Shown here: piece by piece, positions 45,201 through 60,200 of the stretch | Numbering within the stretch: position 1 is the first letter of the stretch | Layout: each line of letters starts with the position of its first letter | Notes under the pieces: model-generated | What the model was told of the DNA's origin: nothing | The model's input: the letters and a program-made list of their open reading frames with translations, nothing else | The model's database searches: none | Translations under genes and position numbers: made by a program | Assembly: GCF_020687385.1 (NCBI RefSeq) | Contig: NZ_JAJEQM010000004.1 | Location: 1-64,000 of the forward strand | Source of the DNA: Hominilimicola fabiformis | Lineage (GTDB): Bacteria; Bacillota; Clostridia; UBA1381 | DNA length: 64,000 nucleotides | Reading direction: 5' to 3'

Positions 45201-48200
45201 CATTGCGTGAAGACGGAACCGTTTGGGCATGGGGTCTAAATAGTTCAGGTCAACTTGGTGATGGTACAAAGGTAACTCGTTCATATCCTGTAAGAGTTAA
45301 GAATACAGACGGAACAGGTTTGCTTGAAAACATTGTTTATATAGCAGCCGGAGGTTCGTCAGCAGTAGCTATTGATAAAGACGGCAGAGTTTACGGTTGG
45401 GGTAGCGGAACATCTAACGGACTTGGTTCTAAGCAAGAATCTCTACTTCCATCACCTGTTGTTACAAGCTATGAAGAAACTGTTACTGAAACAGACGACG
45501 GCGAAGGCAACGTAGTAAAAGAAACAACTGTAACAAAGACAGAACTTGTCGGAGCAGTTGCAGCCGCAGGCGGCGCAAACCATATGTTGGTTCTAATGGG
45601 CAACGGACAAGTCTATGCTTGGGGTGCAAACTCATACGGACAAGTCGGTATAAATACAACAGATAATGTATATGTTGCTACACTTGTACAGAAGTCTAAC
45701 GGTATAGAACCTATAGAAGACACGGTTAAGGTTTCTGCAATTTCAAATACAAGCCTTATCCTTACAAGAGACGGACAAGTTTATGCTTGGGGTCAAAATG
45801 TAACAGGAACAACTGCTGTTGGAAATGCTACAGTTAATTTAGGCGGATACCTTGGTACAGGTTATTCTATAAGACACAGATTTACAAGCAGAAATAGCTT
45901 TAATCCTACTAATACATATGAAAATCGTCTAAGACCGACAAAGGTACTTACAGCAGACACATTGCAAACAGCAGATTATGCAAATAAATACTTTAACGGT
46001 GCTATGGATATTGCGGCAGGTACATATCATTCAGTTGCAATTAACGATAATTATGTATATACATGGGGTTATAATGGAAACAGTCAGCTTGGCGACGGTA
46101 CTACAACAGATTTACGCCATCCTGAAAAGGTAACTGCATTTGCAGAAAATCAAGTATCACATGTTTATGCTTTAGGTAGTGGAAGTGCCGCAATGACATC
46201 AGACGGTCACGTATACACATGGGGTTCAGCCGCAAAATCTAATACTACACCTGCACTTGTAAACAAGGGTGAGGCAGACAGTAATGAAGATGTGATTGAT
46301 AATGTTTGGTACGTATCAACAGGTTTGAGTCACTTAACAGCATTCAGAGCAAACAGTGATGCAACTAAGGCATATATCTATGCTTGGGGTAGCAACAACT
46401 ATGGTCAACTTGGCGATTCATCATTTGTTAATGCAACAGAACCACGTCAAGTAGGTGACAGAGAAGCACGTGTTATTGAAATTAATAATGCGGTAGTTTC
46501 TGAAGATACTGTTGGTTATGGTACACCGGGCAAGACATACACAGGTGTAATTCCTTCACTTGTAAGAGTAACAGAGGAACAAATTCTAACAATAGATCCG
46601 TCAGAAATCAACGAGAGATATTACGAAGGCTTTAACTTCTTCGCAGAGAATACTCTTGATAATACTGATTATTCGGGTAATTATAAGTTCTACTCATCAG
46701 ACGAAACTGTTGCAACAGTAGCAGAGGAAAACGGTAAGTGGGTAGTTACACCTATAATAGATACAGAATATCACAAAGGCGGACAGACAACAATTACTGT
46801 TGTCAATACTGCAACAGGTGCAACAGGTGCATTTATACTTGGTGTATACGGCGGTAAGTTGACGCCAAACTCAACATCGAGAGATGGTAGCGGATATACA
46901 AAAGAAACTGCATCACCGCTTGTTTCAACAAACCTATATCATTCTGTAGCATTGAAGTATGACGGTACAGTCTATGCTTGGGGTAGAAATGACTACGGAC
47001 AGGTTTCAACAAAAGACGGTGAAAACAGCATTATGAATACACCTGTACAGATTTACAGTGTTGAATATGATGCTGAAGGAAATGCACAGTATACTCTACT
47101 TGAAAACATAATTGACGTTGCAGCCGGCGGATACCACAGCTTGGCAGTTGACTCAGACGGTCACGTATGGTCATGGGGTCTAAACGATAAGGGTCAGCTT
47201 GGATACGGCACAACTGAAAATTCAGGTGCGGCACAAATGGTTATGATAGGCGATAATCAGCCTATGGAAAATATCGTAGCTGTTGCCGCAGGTAATAAGC
47301 ACAGTCTTGCATTAACAGCAGACGGTCATGTATACGCATGGGGTGATAATACATATGATCAACTTGGTACATCATCAACTGTAGACGGTGATTTTGACAA
47401 GTATCCTGTACACGTTACACAAGGCACATCGGCAAGTGGAACATACACTGATGAAAATGGCGTTGTAACAACAGATGAACATTTGAGTAACATTATTCAA
47501 ATTGCTGCCGGAGATAACTATTCAGCGGCACTAAAGGCTGACGGAACAGTTTATGTATGGGGTATTAACAACTATACTGTAGGCGGTAAGCAAAGCTCAA
47601 GCAAGGGCACAAATGATACAAGAATGGCACCGTATCAAATAATCAGCGGTGACTATGACGGTTCAAATATTAAGACAGATTCAAGATTTGATTCGACATA
47701 TATCCAGACTATTGCTAAGATTTCTGCCGGTTCAAATCACTTGATGATGCTTACAAACAAATACTATGGTGAAACAGATGTATTTGCAATCGGTCTAAAC
47801 GGAAATTATCAACTTGGTGATGAAACAACTACGACAAGAGATTATCCGGTATTGTCAGTAAGACCGAGTGATCTTGCAGACATCAGCAGAACTGTTAATA
47901 ATATAATCAGCATTGCTGCCGGACAGGCTCATTCACTTGTATTAGGTGAAAGCACTGCGGAAGATAACTTTAAGTACAGCGTATGGGCATGGGGTAGTAA
48001 CTCGAATGGTCAAATCGGTATGAATACAAATACTGCAAACTATCCGAAACCTCAACATGTAAGAAGTCAGTACCTTGAAGATGAAGAAAATGCGGTAAGT
48101 CCATACATTGAAAGTGTATTTGCTATAGCAGCGGGTGCAAACTCAACAGCTATCGATCTTGAAGGTTACGTTTATATGTGGGGTATTAATAATTACTCAC

Positions 48201-51200
48201 AGATTGGTGACTTTACAACTGAAACAAGACTTTACCCATATCAAGTAGGTGAACTTCCTTATAAGTCAATCATCTTTAAAGACGTTTACGTTGTAAACAG
48301 AAATACAGGTGTTGTCGAAGAGTATTATGCGACATTACCTAAGCATATCAATATGCGTAAAGACCAACTATTGTATATTGATGTAAACCAAATGTATAAC
48401 AGATACTTCAAAGGATTTACATTGCTATCAGATACAGAAGAATATCCGGTTGACAGATTTGATCCAAACGATAATACATCATGGGTTGATCCGTATGACC
48501 AAAACGGTGATTTGAAACCGATAAGAGATGGTGAAGACCATATCAAGTTTACAACTTCTGATGAAACTGTTGCAATTATCAATGAAGATGAAGATCCTGT
48601 TTCAACAATGCTTGAAGAAAAAGTATTTAATGCAGACGGAATTACACGCAGATATATTGTAGTTAAGCCAATCGAAGAAACAGAAAAATTCGGTTCAACA
48701 GTTATCAGCGCGCATAACGAAGACCCATATGTAAATACAGGAAACGAAGATATAGATGATCACCATGCTTACGCAGGTTATACAGGTGCTGTTAATATCA
48801 GTATTATCCCTGGTGAAGAAATTCCTCCTATGGTAGTTTCAAAGGGTGACCATGCAATAGCAATCAATATCTACGGTGAAGTATGGACATGGGGACGCAA
48901 TGATAAAGGTCAGCTTGGTGACGGTACAACAGTTGACCGTTCATATCCTGTTCAGGTTATGATAACAAATGATGATGGTCAATTAGTACCTCTAAAGAAT
49001 GTTATGATAGTAGCTGCAGGTGAGAAACACAGCGTAGCATTGACTCGTGACGGTATATTGTATACTTGGGGTGATAACTCTAAGGGTCAGCTTGGTAGCG
49101 GTAACTCAGCATCAGCACTTGCATACTCAACAAGACCTGTAACTGTTGCAGGTGAGAATAACTCAAGCAAATCGCTAAGCGAAATGCTTGTAGAAAAGAA
49201 TGAATCAATTTCTAATATCGCGGCAGGTAGAGATCATACTCTTGCAGTATCTAACCAAGGTAACTTGTACTCATGGGGTGCAAATACTTACGGACAATTA
49301 GGTGTTAACTCAAGAGATAACAGATATTTCCCTGTACAGGTAAAAGGTTATAACGGCGGCGGTTACTTGACAGATGTTATCCTTATCGGTGCCGGTGCGG
49401 AACATTCACTTGCCGTAAGAACAGACGGTAGTGTATGGTCATGGGGACGCAATAATAAGGGTCAACTTGGTCAAAGTACAAACGGCGTTAATAACACATA
49501 TAAAGATATGCAAACACCTGACAGAGTATTGAAGGGTGAATATGACACAGGTAACGCAGATGACAGATATATAAAGAATGTTGACGCATTGTCAGCAGGT
49601 GAAAACTTCTCAGTTGTTACAACAAGAGATCGTAACGTATACGCATGGGGCGATAATACATATGGTCAGTTAGGTAACGAAAAGACAACGGCAACAATCT
49701 CAACTCCTGTTCATGTTAAGTCAAGCGCCGGAACATACTTAACAGGTATATCTATGGTATCAGGCGGTGCTAACCATGTAATCGCAATGTCAAATACAAA
49801 TGACATCTATGCATGGGGTGATAACTCAAAAGCACAGTACCACGAAGTTGCAAATACTCATGTTGCAAATAAGATAACAGATAAGGATTCGCTAAATCCT
49901 GAAAATGATGATGTATTTACATCATTCTCAAGAGTAACGGCAGGATGGAACTATTCTGTAATTCTTACAAACAACGGTTATCTATGGGCATTGGGTAATA
50001 ATACATACGGACAACTTGGTGATATGACAGAAACAGATTCTGATGAACCTGTCAGAGTTGGTTTCAAGTCAGAAGATATTCTAAACTTGACAAAGGTAAC
50101 TGTATCTCACAGCGACGGAACAACTACAGAATATACTGATGATAATGTTCCTGCACAAATTGATATTACAACAAGAGAAACAGTAACATTTGATCCAAGC
50201 AGTTATGAAGCATTACATCATATGGCATTCAACTTGAGAACAATTCATACAAAGGATGCTACAAAGGATGTAACTGCAAATGTCGGAACAATTAAGTTCT
50301 ATTCATCAAATCCGAAGATTGCCGAAGTTGATGAAAACACAGGTGTAGTAACACCTAACGGTAATAATAAATACGGTAAAACAACAATTACTGCTTATGC
50401 AGAAAAGACAGACGGCGATAAGACATATATCTATGTTGCTGAAACTGTAATTTCTGTAGGAGTTGAAACAGACGATATGAAGAAGTCTGTACCTATGATT
50501 GCATCAGGTTCAACACATACAGTCGTTCTAAAACCTAACGGAACAGTGTGGACATGGGGTCAGGATACATATGGACAACTTGGTGATAACGATTCTGAAA
50601 CAAAGGCATATGCTGTTGAAGTTGTTAAGGAAGGCAATATAATTCTTGATAATGTTAAAGAAGTTGCCGCAGGTACTGCACATTCACTTGCACTTACAAA
50701 AGACGGTAAGATTTACGCATGGGGCAGCAATTCATACGGACAACTTGGTATTACTGATGCAACAAGCGGTAAGCCGACAGGTGCAAGCAAATCAGCAGTA
50801 GCTGTTGAACTTATTTATGCAAATGACGGTAGTGAACTTCCTAAGTTTGTTTCGATTGCAGCCGGTGATTACTTCTCTGTTGCTCTTGCAGAAGACGGCA
50901 GTGTATGGTCATGGGGCAGAAATGTCAACGGACAACTTGGACACGGTGATTTCGGAACCGGTTATACATATTATGCACCGGTTAAAGTACAACAAGGTGC
51001 AAGTGCAAGTAAGACAGTTGTCACAGGCACAGAAACAACTGAGTCAGACGGAAACACTGTAACAAAGAATATATATGGTAATAATATATACTTAGAAGAA
51101 ATCGTAGCAATCAGTGCCGAAGGCGATTCTGTAATGGCAATCAAGTCAAACGGAACAGTGCTTTCATGGGGTGTTGATTCACACGGTCAGTCAGGAACAG

Positions 51201-54200
51201 GTTCACTAAGTGATAAGCATGTTCCGACAAGAGCTAAGGCAAGTGACTTTGACGGTGTTAAGGACAGCAACGGAATACCTATGTCAACAACAAGTGACAC
51301 AAGTTATCTTGCAAACGTAACTTCTATTGCAATGGGTAAAAACCAATCAGCTGTAATAGTCGGTGACGGTTCATATGTTCTTACAGCCGGAGATAATACA
51401 ACAGGTCAGACAGGTCTTGGAACTACAGAAGGTAACACAACAATGTTCAAGGCTGTTAAAAATGTATGGGGCAGCGATGTAAAGGTTGTAGAAATTAAAT
51501 CAGGTGCAAACCACACTGTTGCTCGTACTGATGATAACAGACTATGGGCATGGGGTGATAACTCAAAGGGTCAGCTTGGTCTTGGAGATACAGTAATAGA
51601 TAACAGTATTGAAATGGCAGATAAGCCGACTCAGGTTAAACGTGGTGACTCATATTCTGACGACGCATATATCAATAATATTTGGACAATCGGCGTCGGC
51701 GGAAATAACAGTGCCGCTATAAGACATGATACAGTTGTAGGCAGTGACGTTGTATGGTCATGGGGTAATAATGCCACAAGACAACTTGGTAATATGATTG
51801 ATAATCAGTCATATATGCCGGTACAGTCAGGCGAAAGAGAAACAAGACGAGTTCTTGTTATCCATATTGACAAGCATACAGCCAACGGTCAGACAATTCC
51901 TTATACAATTCAACTTCCTCAAAAGGCTGAGGATGCAGTAGATGTATCATTGACAAATCTTCCTCAGATTTCGATTGGTACAGGCGATTATCTACAAGTT
52001 GATATTGATAAAATTTACGAAGTATATGAAAGCGGATTTGTACTTGAAACATCCGGAGAGATGGTACAAGTAACAGGAGCAAGTTTTGCATCTTCAAATG
52101 TAGAGGTAGTATATGTAGACGGAGCCGCAACTTCGGGTACATTAAGACCTACAGAAAAGGGTGCGTATAACAGTGCTGTTATTACAGTAACAAATCCTAA
52201 GACAAATAGCGAAGGCGTATTTGTTGTAAATGTTACAAAGACAAACGATGCCGTTGCATCATCAAGCGTATCTACAGGTACAAGCCATACACTTGTTCTA
52301 AAAGAAAACGGAACATTGTGGACATGGGGCGATAACTCTAAGGGTCAACTTGGTGACGGTCCTACAAGCGAGGGTGTAACAGGCGGAAGTATTTCTGATG
52401 ATTATATACACAGAAGCTTTACATACACAGGTACAGGTGATCTAAATTATACAGCATTCCCTGTACAAGTTAAGACTGCTAAGGACACACCTCTTGTAAA
52501 TGTAGTATCAGCGTCGGCAAACAAAGACTATAATGTAGCCGCAGATGCAAACGGTGACGTATATATTTGGGGTAGTGTAAACGGATTGTCATATACATAT
52601 GCTCAGAAGATGGCAGGCTTTGAAGGCAAGAATATCATTGCCGTATCAGCAGGTTATACTCACTTCATCGCACTTTCAAAAGACGGCTATGTATATTCAT
52701 GGGGTGCAAACTCATACGGACAACTTGGTAACAACACAACATCAAATGTCACATCACTAAGCGGTGTAACACAGGTAGTAGGACAAAGTGGCGAAAACTA
52801 CTTGTATGACATCGTAAAGATTGCTGCAAACGGAAACAGCAGTGCAGCTGTAAGAAGTGACGGAACATTATGGACATGGGGTGCAAATAAATCAAGCCAG
52901 CTTGGTGACGGCACATCAACAAATAAGACAACTCCAATTCAGGTAATCAGAGGCGAAAGCAATCCTGAATATGATAATCGTGAAGATAACTCTAACTATT
53001 ATGTATACTTGCAGAATGTTAAGGATGTAAGTGTCGGCGAAGACCACATGATAGCTATGACAGAGGACGGCAGCGTTTATACATGGGGTTCAAATAAGTA
53101 CGGTCAACTTGGTGTGAATATTGACGGTGACTCAGTAAATCACGCAGTTAAGGTTGACACATCTGCAATTACAGCCGTAACGGATGAAAACGGAAATGCA
53201 GATGAAATAACAGCAGTTTATGCCGGTAAACATTACAGTGCTATTATCACTCGTGAAGGTCATATGTATGTATCAGGTAGAAATACAGATGATACTGAAG
53301 GTACAAACTATGTAACAGGCAAACTTGGAACAGGAACAACAGACGAATCTATATCAGAATTTACTTCTGTTGCGACAGGTTTGAAGTACGAAAAGGATAA
53401 TAACATTGAAAATATTCACGGTGTAAGAAATGTTGCACTTGGTGCAAACCATACAGTAATAATCAGTAAATATGGTTATGTATGGTCATGGGGTGCAAAT
53501 AATAATTATCAACTTGGTGATATAACATATAACGTTCGTATTGAAAAAGGCTCAACAACATATAACATCAATACTGTTCCTACAATTTCAGGTAACAGAG
53601 AAACCCGTTATATGACAATTAATGATGCCGTAACAGATAAGGGCAGAATAATTGCATCTTCTGATGATAATATTTCAATGCCTCCTGTTGTAACAATTTC
53701 AGAAGACGATGTATTGAATATCACAAAGGTAACATATGATTACAGTTCAGGATTTAACGTAGCAGAAACAGACGAACATCCTGTTATGTATCTTGCAAAT
53801 GATCCGAACACATATTCAAATGTAACATGGGCATCATCAGATGAAAATGTTGCTACAATCGAAAACGGTAAGATTATACCTAACGATAACAGACGATACA
53901 GTTCAACAACGATTTCTGTTCAAAATATGAACGGTGCAATCGGAATGTTTATTCTAAAGATTAAGCGTAACGAGAATACTGTTGCAGTACCTATGGTTGC
54001 TGCCGGTGATGACTTCTCAATCGCTTTGAGAGCAGACGGTACTGTATGGTCATGGGGTAATAATGACAAGGGTCAGCTTGGTTTGGGCAGCAGTGTAACA
54101 AATCAAGACCGCCCTGTTCAGATTAAAAATCTGTCTAATATTACATATATAACTGCCGGTCAATATCATGCAGGTGCAATAGATAAAGACGGTAACGTAT

Positions 54201-57200
54201 ATATGTGGGGTTATAATGAATTCGGTCAGATGGGTAACGGTACATCTAATAATTATAATTTAACACATCATAAAGATGACCATTATTATTATGATGATAG
54301 TTGTTGGAGTCCGGATTCTCATCATAATCACGGTGGTTCAAGCGGTCATACACATTATATGTATAATAAGGTAAACAATAATGCGTATACTCCGGTTAAA
54401 CTTTCATATAACTTTGGTGAAAAGATAGAAACTATCACAGCAGGCGATAATCATACTGTTGTTATGACAGAGAGCGGTAAGGTTTATGCTTGGGGTGATA
54501 ACAGATATAATCAAATCGGTTCACCGCAGACATATGCAAAGAGCGGATATATGGGTCATTACAGATATAACTTGTGTTCAGGTAACAGTAATGATGCCGA
54601 AATAACAAGAGTTCCGTTAATGCTTACACCTGTGAGAGTAAGAGGCGCAGAAGGCTATGGCTACCTTGAAGAAATAATTGATGTCAGAGCCGGCGGTGAC
54701 TTCACAATCGCATTGAAGAGAGACGGTACTGCTTACACTTGGGGTAAGAATGATGAAGGTCAGTCAGGTGACGGCACAGTAATCACTTATACTACACCGT
54801 CATATCAAAAAGCTAATATGTATGCGTATGGTAGTCATGGTAATGATTATGGTTGGTACGTTGCAAGTACATATGATTTGAAGATTAGATATGAACAATC
54901 ATACAAGAAGTATTATCCTGTACAAGTAAAAGCAGGTGTACAGACACTTGATATTGAAAATAATTCAACATACAATGCAGGTTCATATGCTTATAACTAC
55001 TTGCAAGAAATTACAACAATTTCAGCAGGCAGCAAGCACGCTGCAGTTATCACAAAGAATGGTGACTTGTTCACATGGGGTAACGGCGAAAACGGTCAGC
55101 TTGGTAACGGTGCTAATGATGATAGTAACTTACCTGTTAAGGCATTTGAAAATGCAGTACAAGTAGCAAGCGGTTCAAATCAATCTATTGCAATTCAGAA
55201 AGACAGTGCAGTATGGGCATGGGGTGATAAGACACCTCCTCCGTATTTGACATTCTATGAAACAATATGGACAGATAAGGACAGATTGACAAGCTATGAT
55301 ACAGCTACTATTTACGGTAGAAAGTACACAGAAACAAATCCTACAAATGTATCTTATCAGCTTGGTATAGCCGATACAACATCAACAAGTGTTAATACAC
55401 CTCAAATGGTTGTAAAGGGTAACACAATTAATGCTAAACCTGAGAACTTCTCAGAACAAATGATGAAGTACGGCATTATCTCAACAAGAGGCTCACATAC
55501 AGTTATGTATAGTACACGTTACGGTACTGTATGGTCATGGGGTACAGGTACAAACGGAGAAATAGGTGACTTTACACTTAATAACCGTACATTTGCAGTA
55601 CAGACAGGTGCTACGGATTATATCCGTCCTGACGTTATAGGCGGCGGAATTTATGAAAGCGACAGTAACACAGCTGTTACTGAGTATTCAACAACTAACC
55701 CAATGCCTAATATGATTACAATTAACAGTAATGAATATATAGAATTTAATCTAAGCAGTGATGTTTACAGATTAATTTCTCCTGGTTTCAACCTTGCATT
55801 TACAGAAAAAGAATCAGAACCATTCTACTGGACTCCTGATTTACATTTGACAAATATTGATGAAAATATTGCAACGGTTGAAATGAACGGAACAGTCGCA
55901 AGAATTGTTCCGAATCAGAATGAAGCATACGGTGAAACAACACTTATGCTCCGTGATGATAATTCAGATATATCATTTATCTTCAAAGTTCGCGTAATGC
56001 CTACACAAGAAGAGAAGTACGGTACAGATATAAAGTATGCCGCACCGAAGGTTGTAAACGGTGAATCTCATGTAGTTGCATTAAAGACAAACGGTACTGT
56101 ATGGACATGGGGTCGCGGAACTAATAACCAACTTGGTGACGGTTCTAACTCAAACGACAACTATCCACTTCAAGTATTGGGTGTTAACGGTAGCGGATTC
56201 CTTGAGAAGATAGTAGATATAGCCGCAGGTACAAACTTCTCTGTTGCATTGGATGCAGACGGCAATGTTTATACATGGGGATATAACTCAGATTCATATC
56301 CTGTATTGAAACTTACAGACGCTGTTGCAGTTGGTGCTGCAAACAGTATGGTTTATGCAGTAATGAACGACAGAACAGTTAAGTATTGGTCATACGGTTC
56401 AAGTCCAACTTCATTGATTAAGGGCGAAAGTGCATCAACAAGCGATTTATTTGAAAATGCACTTGAAGTAACAGGCGGAATTTCGCATAACACGATTCTT
56501 CGTGATGACGGTTATGTATGGACATGGAGCAACGGCGGAGCAGAAGCAGGTAACGCGTCGGGTCAACTTGGTAATACATTGCGTAAATACCTTAACTATC
56601 CGGCACTTGTAGTAGTAGGCGAAAGCCCATACAACAGTGTTTACCTAAATAACGTTGTAGAAGTACGTTCGGGTGCAAACCATAACGTTGCACTTATTAA
56701 AGAACAAAACGAAAATCATACACAGTATGACGTTCCGACAGATAAGGCGTTTACATCTAAGAATGGTTATGTATTCGCATGGGGCGATAATTCAGAAGGT
56801 CAATTCGGTAAGACAACAGCTCAATCAAACAGCTATGCACCTGTAAGAGTTGATATTCCTGATGATGAAGTAATTAATCATATTTCAGCTGAAAAGAATT
56901 CAAATCTTGCAACAACAGCCGATAATACTGTTTGGGCATGGGGCAACTATGCAGATGGTCAAATGGGAGCAAACGGCACAAGCTCAGCTCCTGTACAAAT
57001 CGTATCAAATGACGGCGGAGTATGGTCATCATCGAATGGCATTAAGGGTGCCCTAAACGGTGCTGCCGGCGGAGATTCAATGTCTGCATATATTTCAGAC
57101 GGTACAGTTTGGACATGGGGTTCAAATAGTTCAGGTCAGCTTGGCGATCAGACAAATGTTAATAAGAACTACCCTGTTCAGGCAATTACAGAACCGGCAA

Positions 57201-60200
57201 CCAAGATGATTAAGGTTGCACACGCGTATGTTTATAAGAAGTCGGATTTGACAACTCCTGTTAAGGAACTTGAATATCCGAACGAAATTATGATAGATGT
57301 TGACGAAACTGTGGTTATTGACAGAATTGTTGTAGAAGAAGTTCTTGCATTTAACCTATACTTCGATAAGCGTGTGACAGAAATATCAGTAGATAATATT
57401 GATGCTAAGTCAACTGATGAAGAGGCAATAGAAGTTACATCAACTAATTCAACCGTTAAGGCAGAATCACCAGAAAATGCAGTAGCGGGTGACAGTGCAT
57501 ATGTAACAATGTCAGCACAGTTTAAAGGTGATACTGCTACGGGCTTTATAAGAATAGGTCTAATTGCAGACGGAACAACATCACTTCCGGAAGCATCATT
57601 GAGTACAACAAGTTCTGTAATTGTAAATGCAGACGGAACAGTAAGTGCATGGGGCGATAACAGCTATGATAAGTTAAACGTATCATTGTTCGATAATCAA
57701 ACTAATGTATATGTTCCGGGTGTTGTAATGAAAGACGATGACGGACAAGTTATATTTAATAACGTAAAAGAATTTGCGTCAGGTGAAAACTTCAGCGTAA
57801 TTCTAACAAATGACGGTGAAGTATACGCTTGGGGTACAAATGAAAACTCTCAAACAGGTATAGGCAATGCAGGTTCAACTGCTTACGCATATCCGCAAAG
57901 AGTTATGAACAGTTCAGATACACCGCTTTCAGATATTATATCTGTTAAGGCATATTCGACTCATGCAGTTGCACTTTCAAAAGACGGTAGAGTATATGTA
58001 TGGGGTGCAGTATCTGATAAGATTGGTCAGAACAGATCAAGACAGAATTATTATGCAAAACCATTGAGAATTACTAATGTACAAGCTATCGCAGCTGGTG
58101 AAAATCATACAGTAGCATTGAAGGCAGACGGTTCAGTTTGGACATGGGGTTCAAATGATTCAGGACAACTTGGATCTGATACATCATCAACTCCGCTACC
58201 TGTAATGGCAGAGGGTGTAAGCAGTGTAGTTGCAATCGCAGCCGGTGCAGATACATCTATTGCTCTTACAGCAGACGGCAGTGTATATACATGGGGTGGC
58301 GGCGAAAACACCGCAACAAAAGTTCTTGACAATGCTACCCAAGTAGACGCTAAGGGTGAACAATTCACCGCAGTATCGGTTGACGGCAGTGCATACGCAT
58401 GGAATAAGAACGAAACTCCTACAAAGGTTGACGGACTAAGCAATGTTATTACATCTGCGGCTGGCGGTAATCACGCAATGGCAGTCCTTTCAGACGGTGA
58501 TGTATATACATGGGGTGAAAACAGTAATTATCAACTTGGTGACGGCACAAATAATTATTCAGAATCACCGATTAAGGTAAATAAAGCGCCTGAAGGCATT
58601 CGTGTAACTAAGGCGGTTGTAGGTACAGTTTCGTACACAGATGACGCTAAGCTTCTATATGAATTTAATATTGAAAGCGGCGATGAGCTTGGTATTGACG
58701 GAGTTAAGAAGTTCGTTCCTTATCGTTTCAATGTACTTGGTACAAAGAGATGGGAAAATGTTATGAATTACAGACTTGAAGCTCTTGATTCAAATGTAGC
58801 AGTAGTAAATGGAAAAACAATTTCGACAGTATCAGGTCGTTACGGAACAACTTACATAAAGATTATTGAACTTAACGATGACGGAACTGACGGTGAAAAC
58901 GTTGGATTTATAAAGGTAAATGTAATACCTAACGGTGCATTCACAGCGCCTATGGTTGCAGCCGGTACAGATTTTGTTATCACTCTAAAGGATGACGGAA
59001 CTGTATGGTCATGGGGTTCAAACTTACATAATAAAGTAAGTGTGAAATCTGATGAATATGTAGATGTTGCAACACAAGTTGAGTTAAGTGAAAACACTGC
59101 TCTTACAAACGTTGTGAAGATTGCCGCCGGTGAAAGTCACGCTCTTGCACTTACTGCAGACGGTAAGGTTTACGCATGGGGCGGCGGTGAAAAAGGTCAG
59201 CTTGGTAATGGTTATAATGAAGATAGCAATTATCCGGTTCTTGTAAACGGAATTACAAATGCCGTTGATATTGCCGCCGGTGAAAATCATTCAGTTGCAC
59301 TTATGGCAGATGGTACAGTTTACGCATGGGGCAGCAACGAATCAGGTCAAATCGGACATCAGCAAAAGGCAAGTTCTGTATACGGAACAAATGCCTCTGA
59401 ACATTATAATGTACCTGTTATCGTAACAGACTTCGGCGAAACAAAACATCTTGAATCAATCGTTGGTATTTCAGCGGGCGGTAACCATACTTCTGCTCTT
59501 ACAACAAGCGGTGTTGTATATACATGGGGTAGAAATGTAAACAGTCAGCTTGGTATGAACGATACAAATCCGGCAGATCGTTATGATGTTCCGAGAGAAG
59601 TTCTTGGAGATGCAGATTCAGAATTTAAGTATAACGTAGCTAAGATTTCGGCAGGCGATGAACATACAGCCGCACTTTCACAAAACGGAAACGTATGGAC
59701 ATGGGGTTATAACTACTATGGACGTCTTGGTGACGGTAGTGGTGAAACAAGAGCTATGCCTGGTAAGGTTGTAACAGCTCTTAACTACGAAACTTTCGAT
59801 CTTGAAGGAATTGTAGATATAGACGCCGGAATTACTCACTCATTGGCAATCGCTGCAGACGGTTCAATTTACGCATGGGGCGATAATATGTACGGTGAAC
59901 TTGGCGACGGTACAAAAGCACAGAAGTCAACGGCTGTCAAAGTTGTAAACGAAGATGGCAGTGACTTTAGCGGTGCAAACGGTATATCAGCCGGAAACGA
60001 ACATTCTGTATTGTTCACAAATATGGGTGAAATCTATACATGGGGTCATAATGATCAAGGTCAACTTGGTACGGCTCTTGCAGACGGTGAAACGAGTGCA
60101 TCTGTTCCTCAATGTATAGGAAGCAGTTCAGAAGGTTCAAAGGGACTTGTTATAACAAAGATTAATGTAACAGGTACACCTGTAGGTGAAACATACACAA

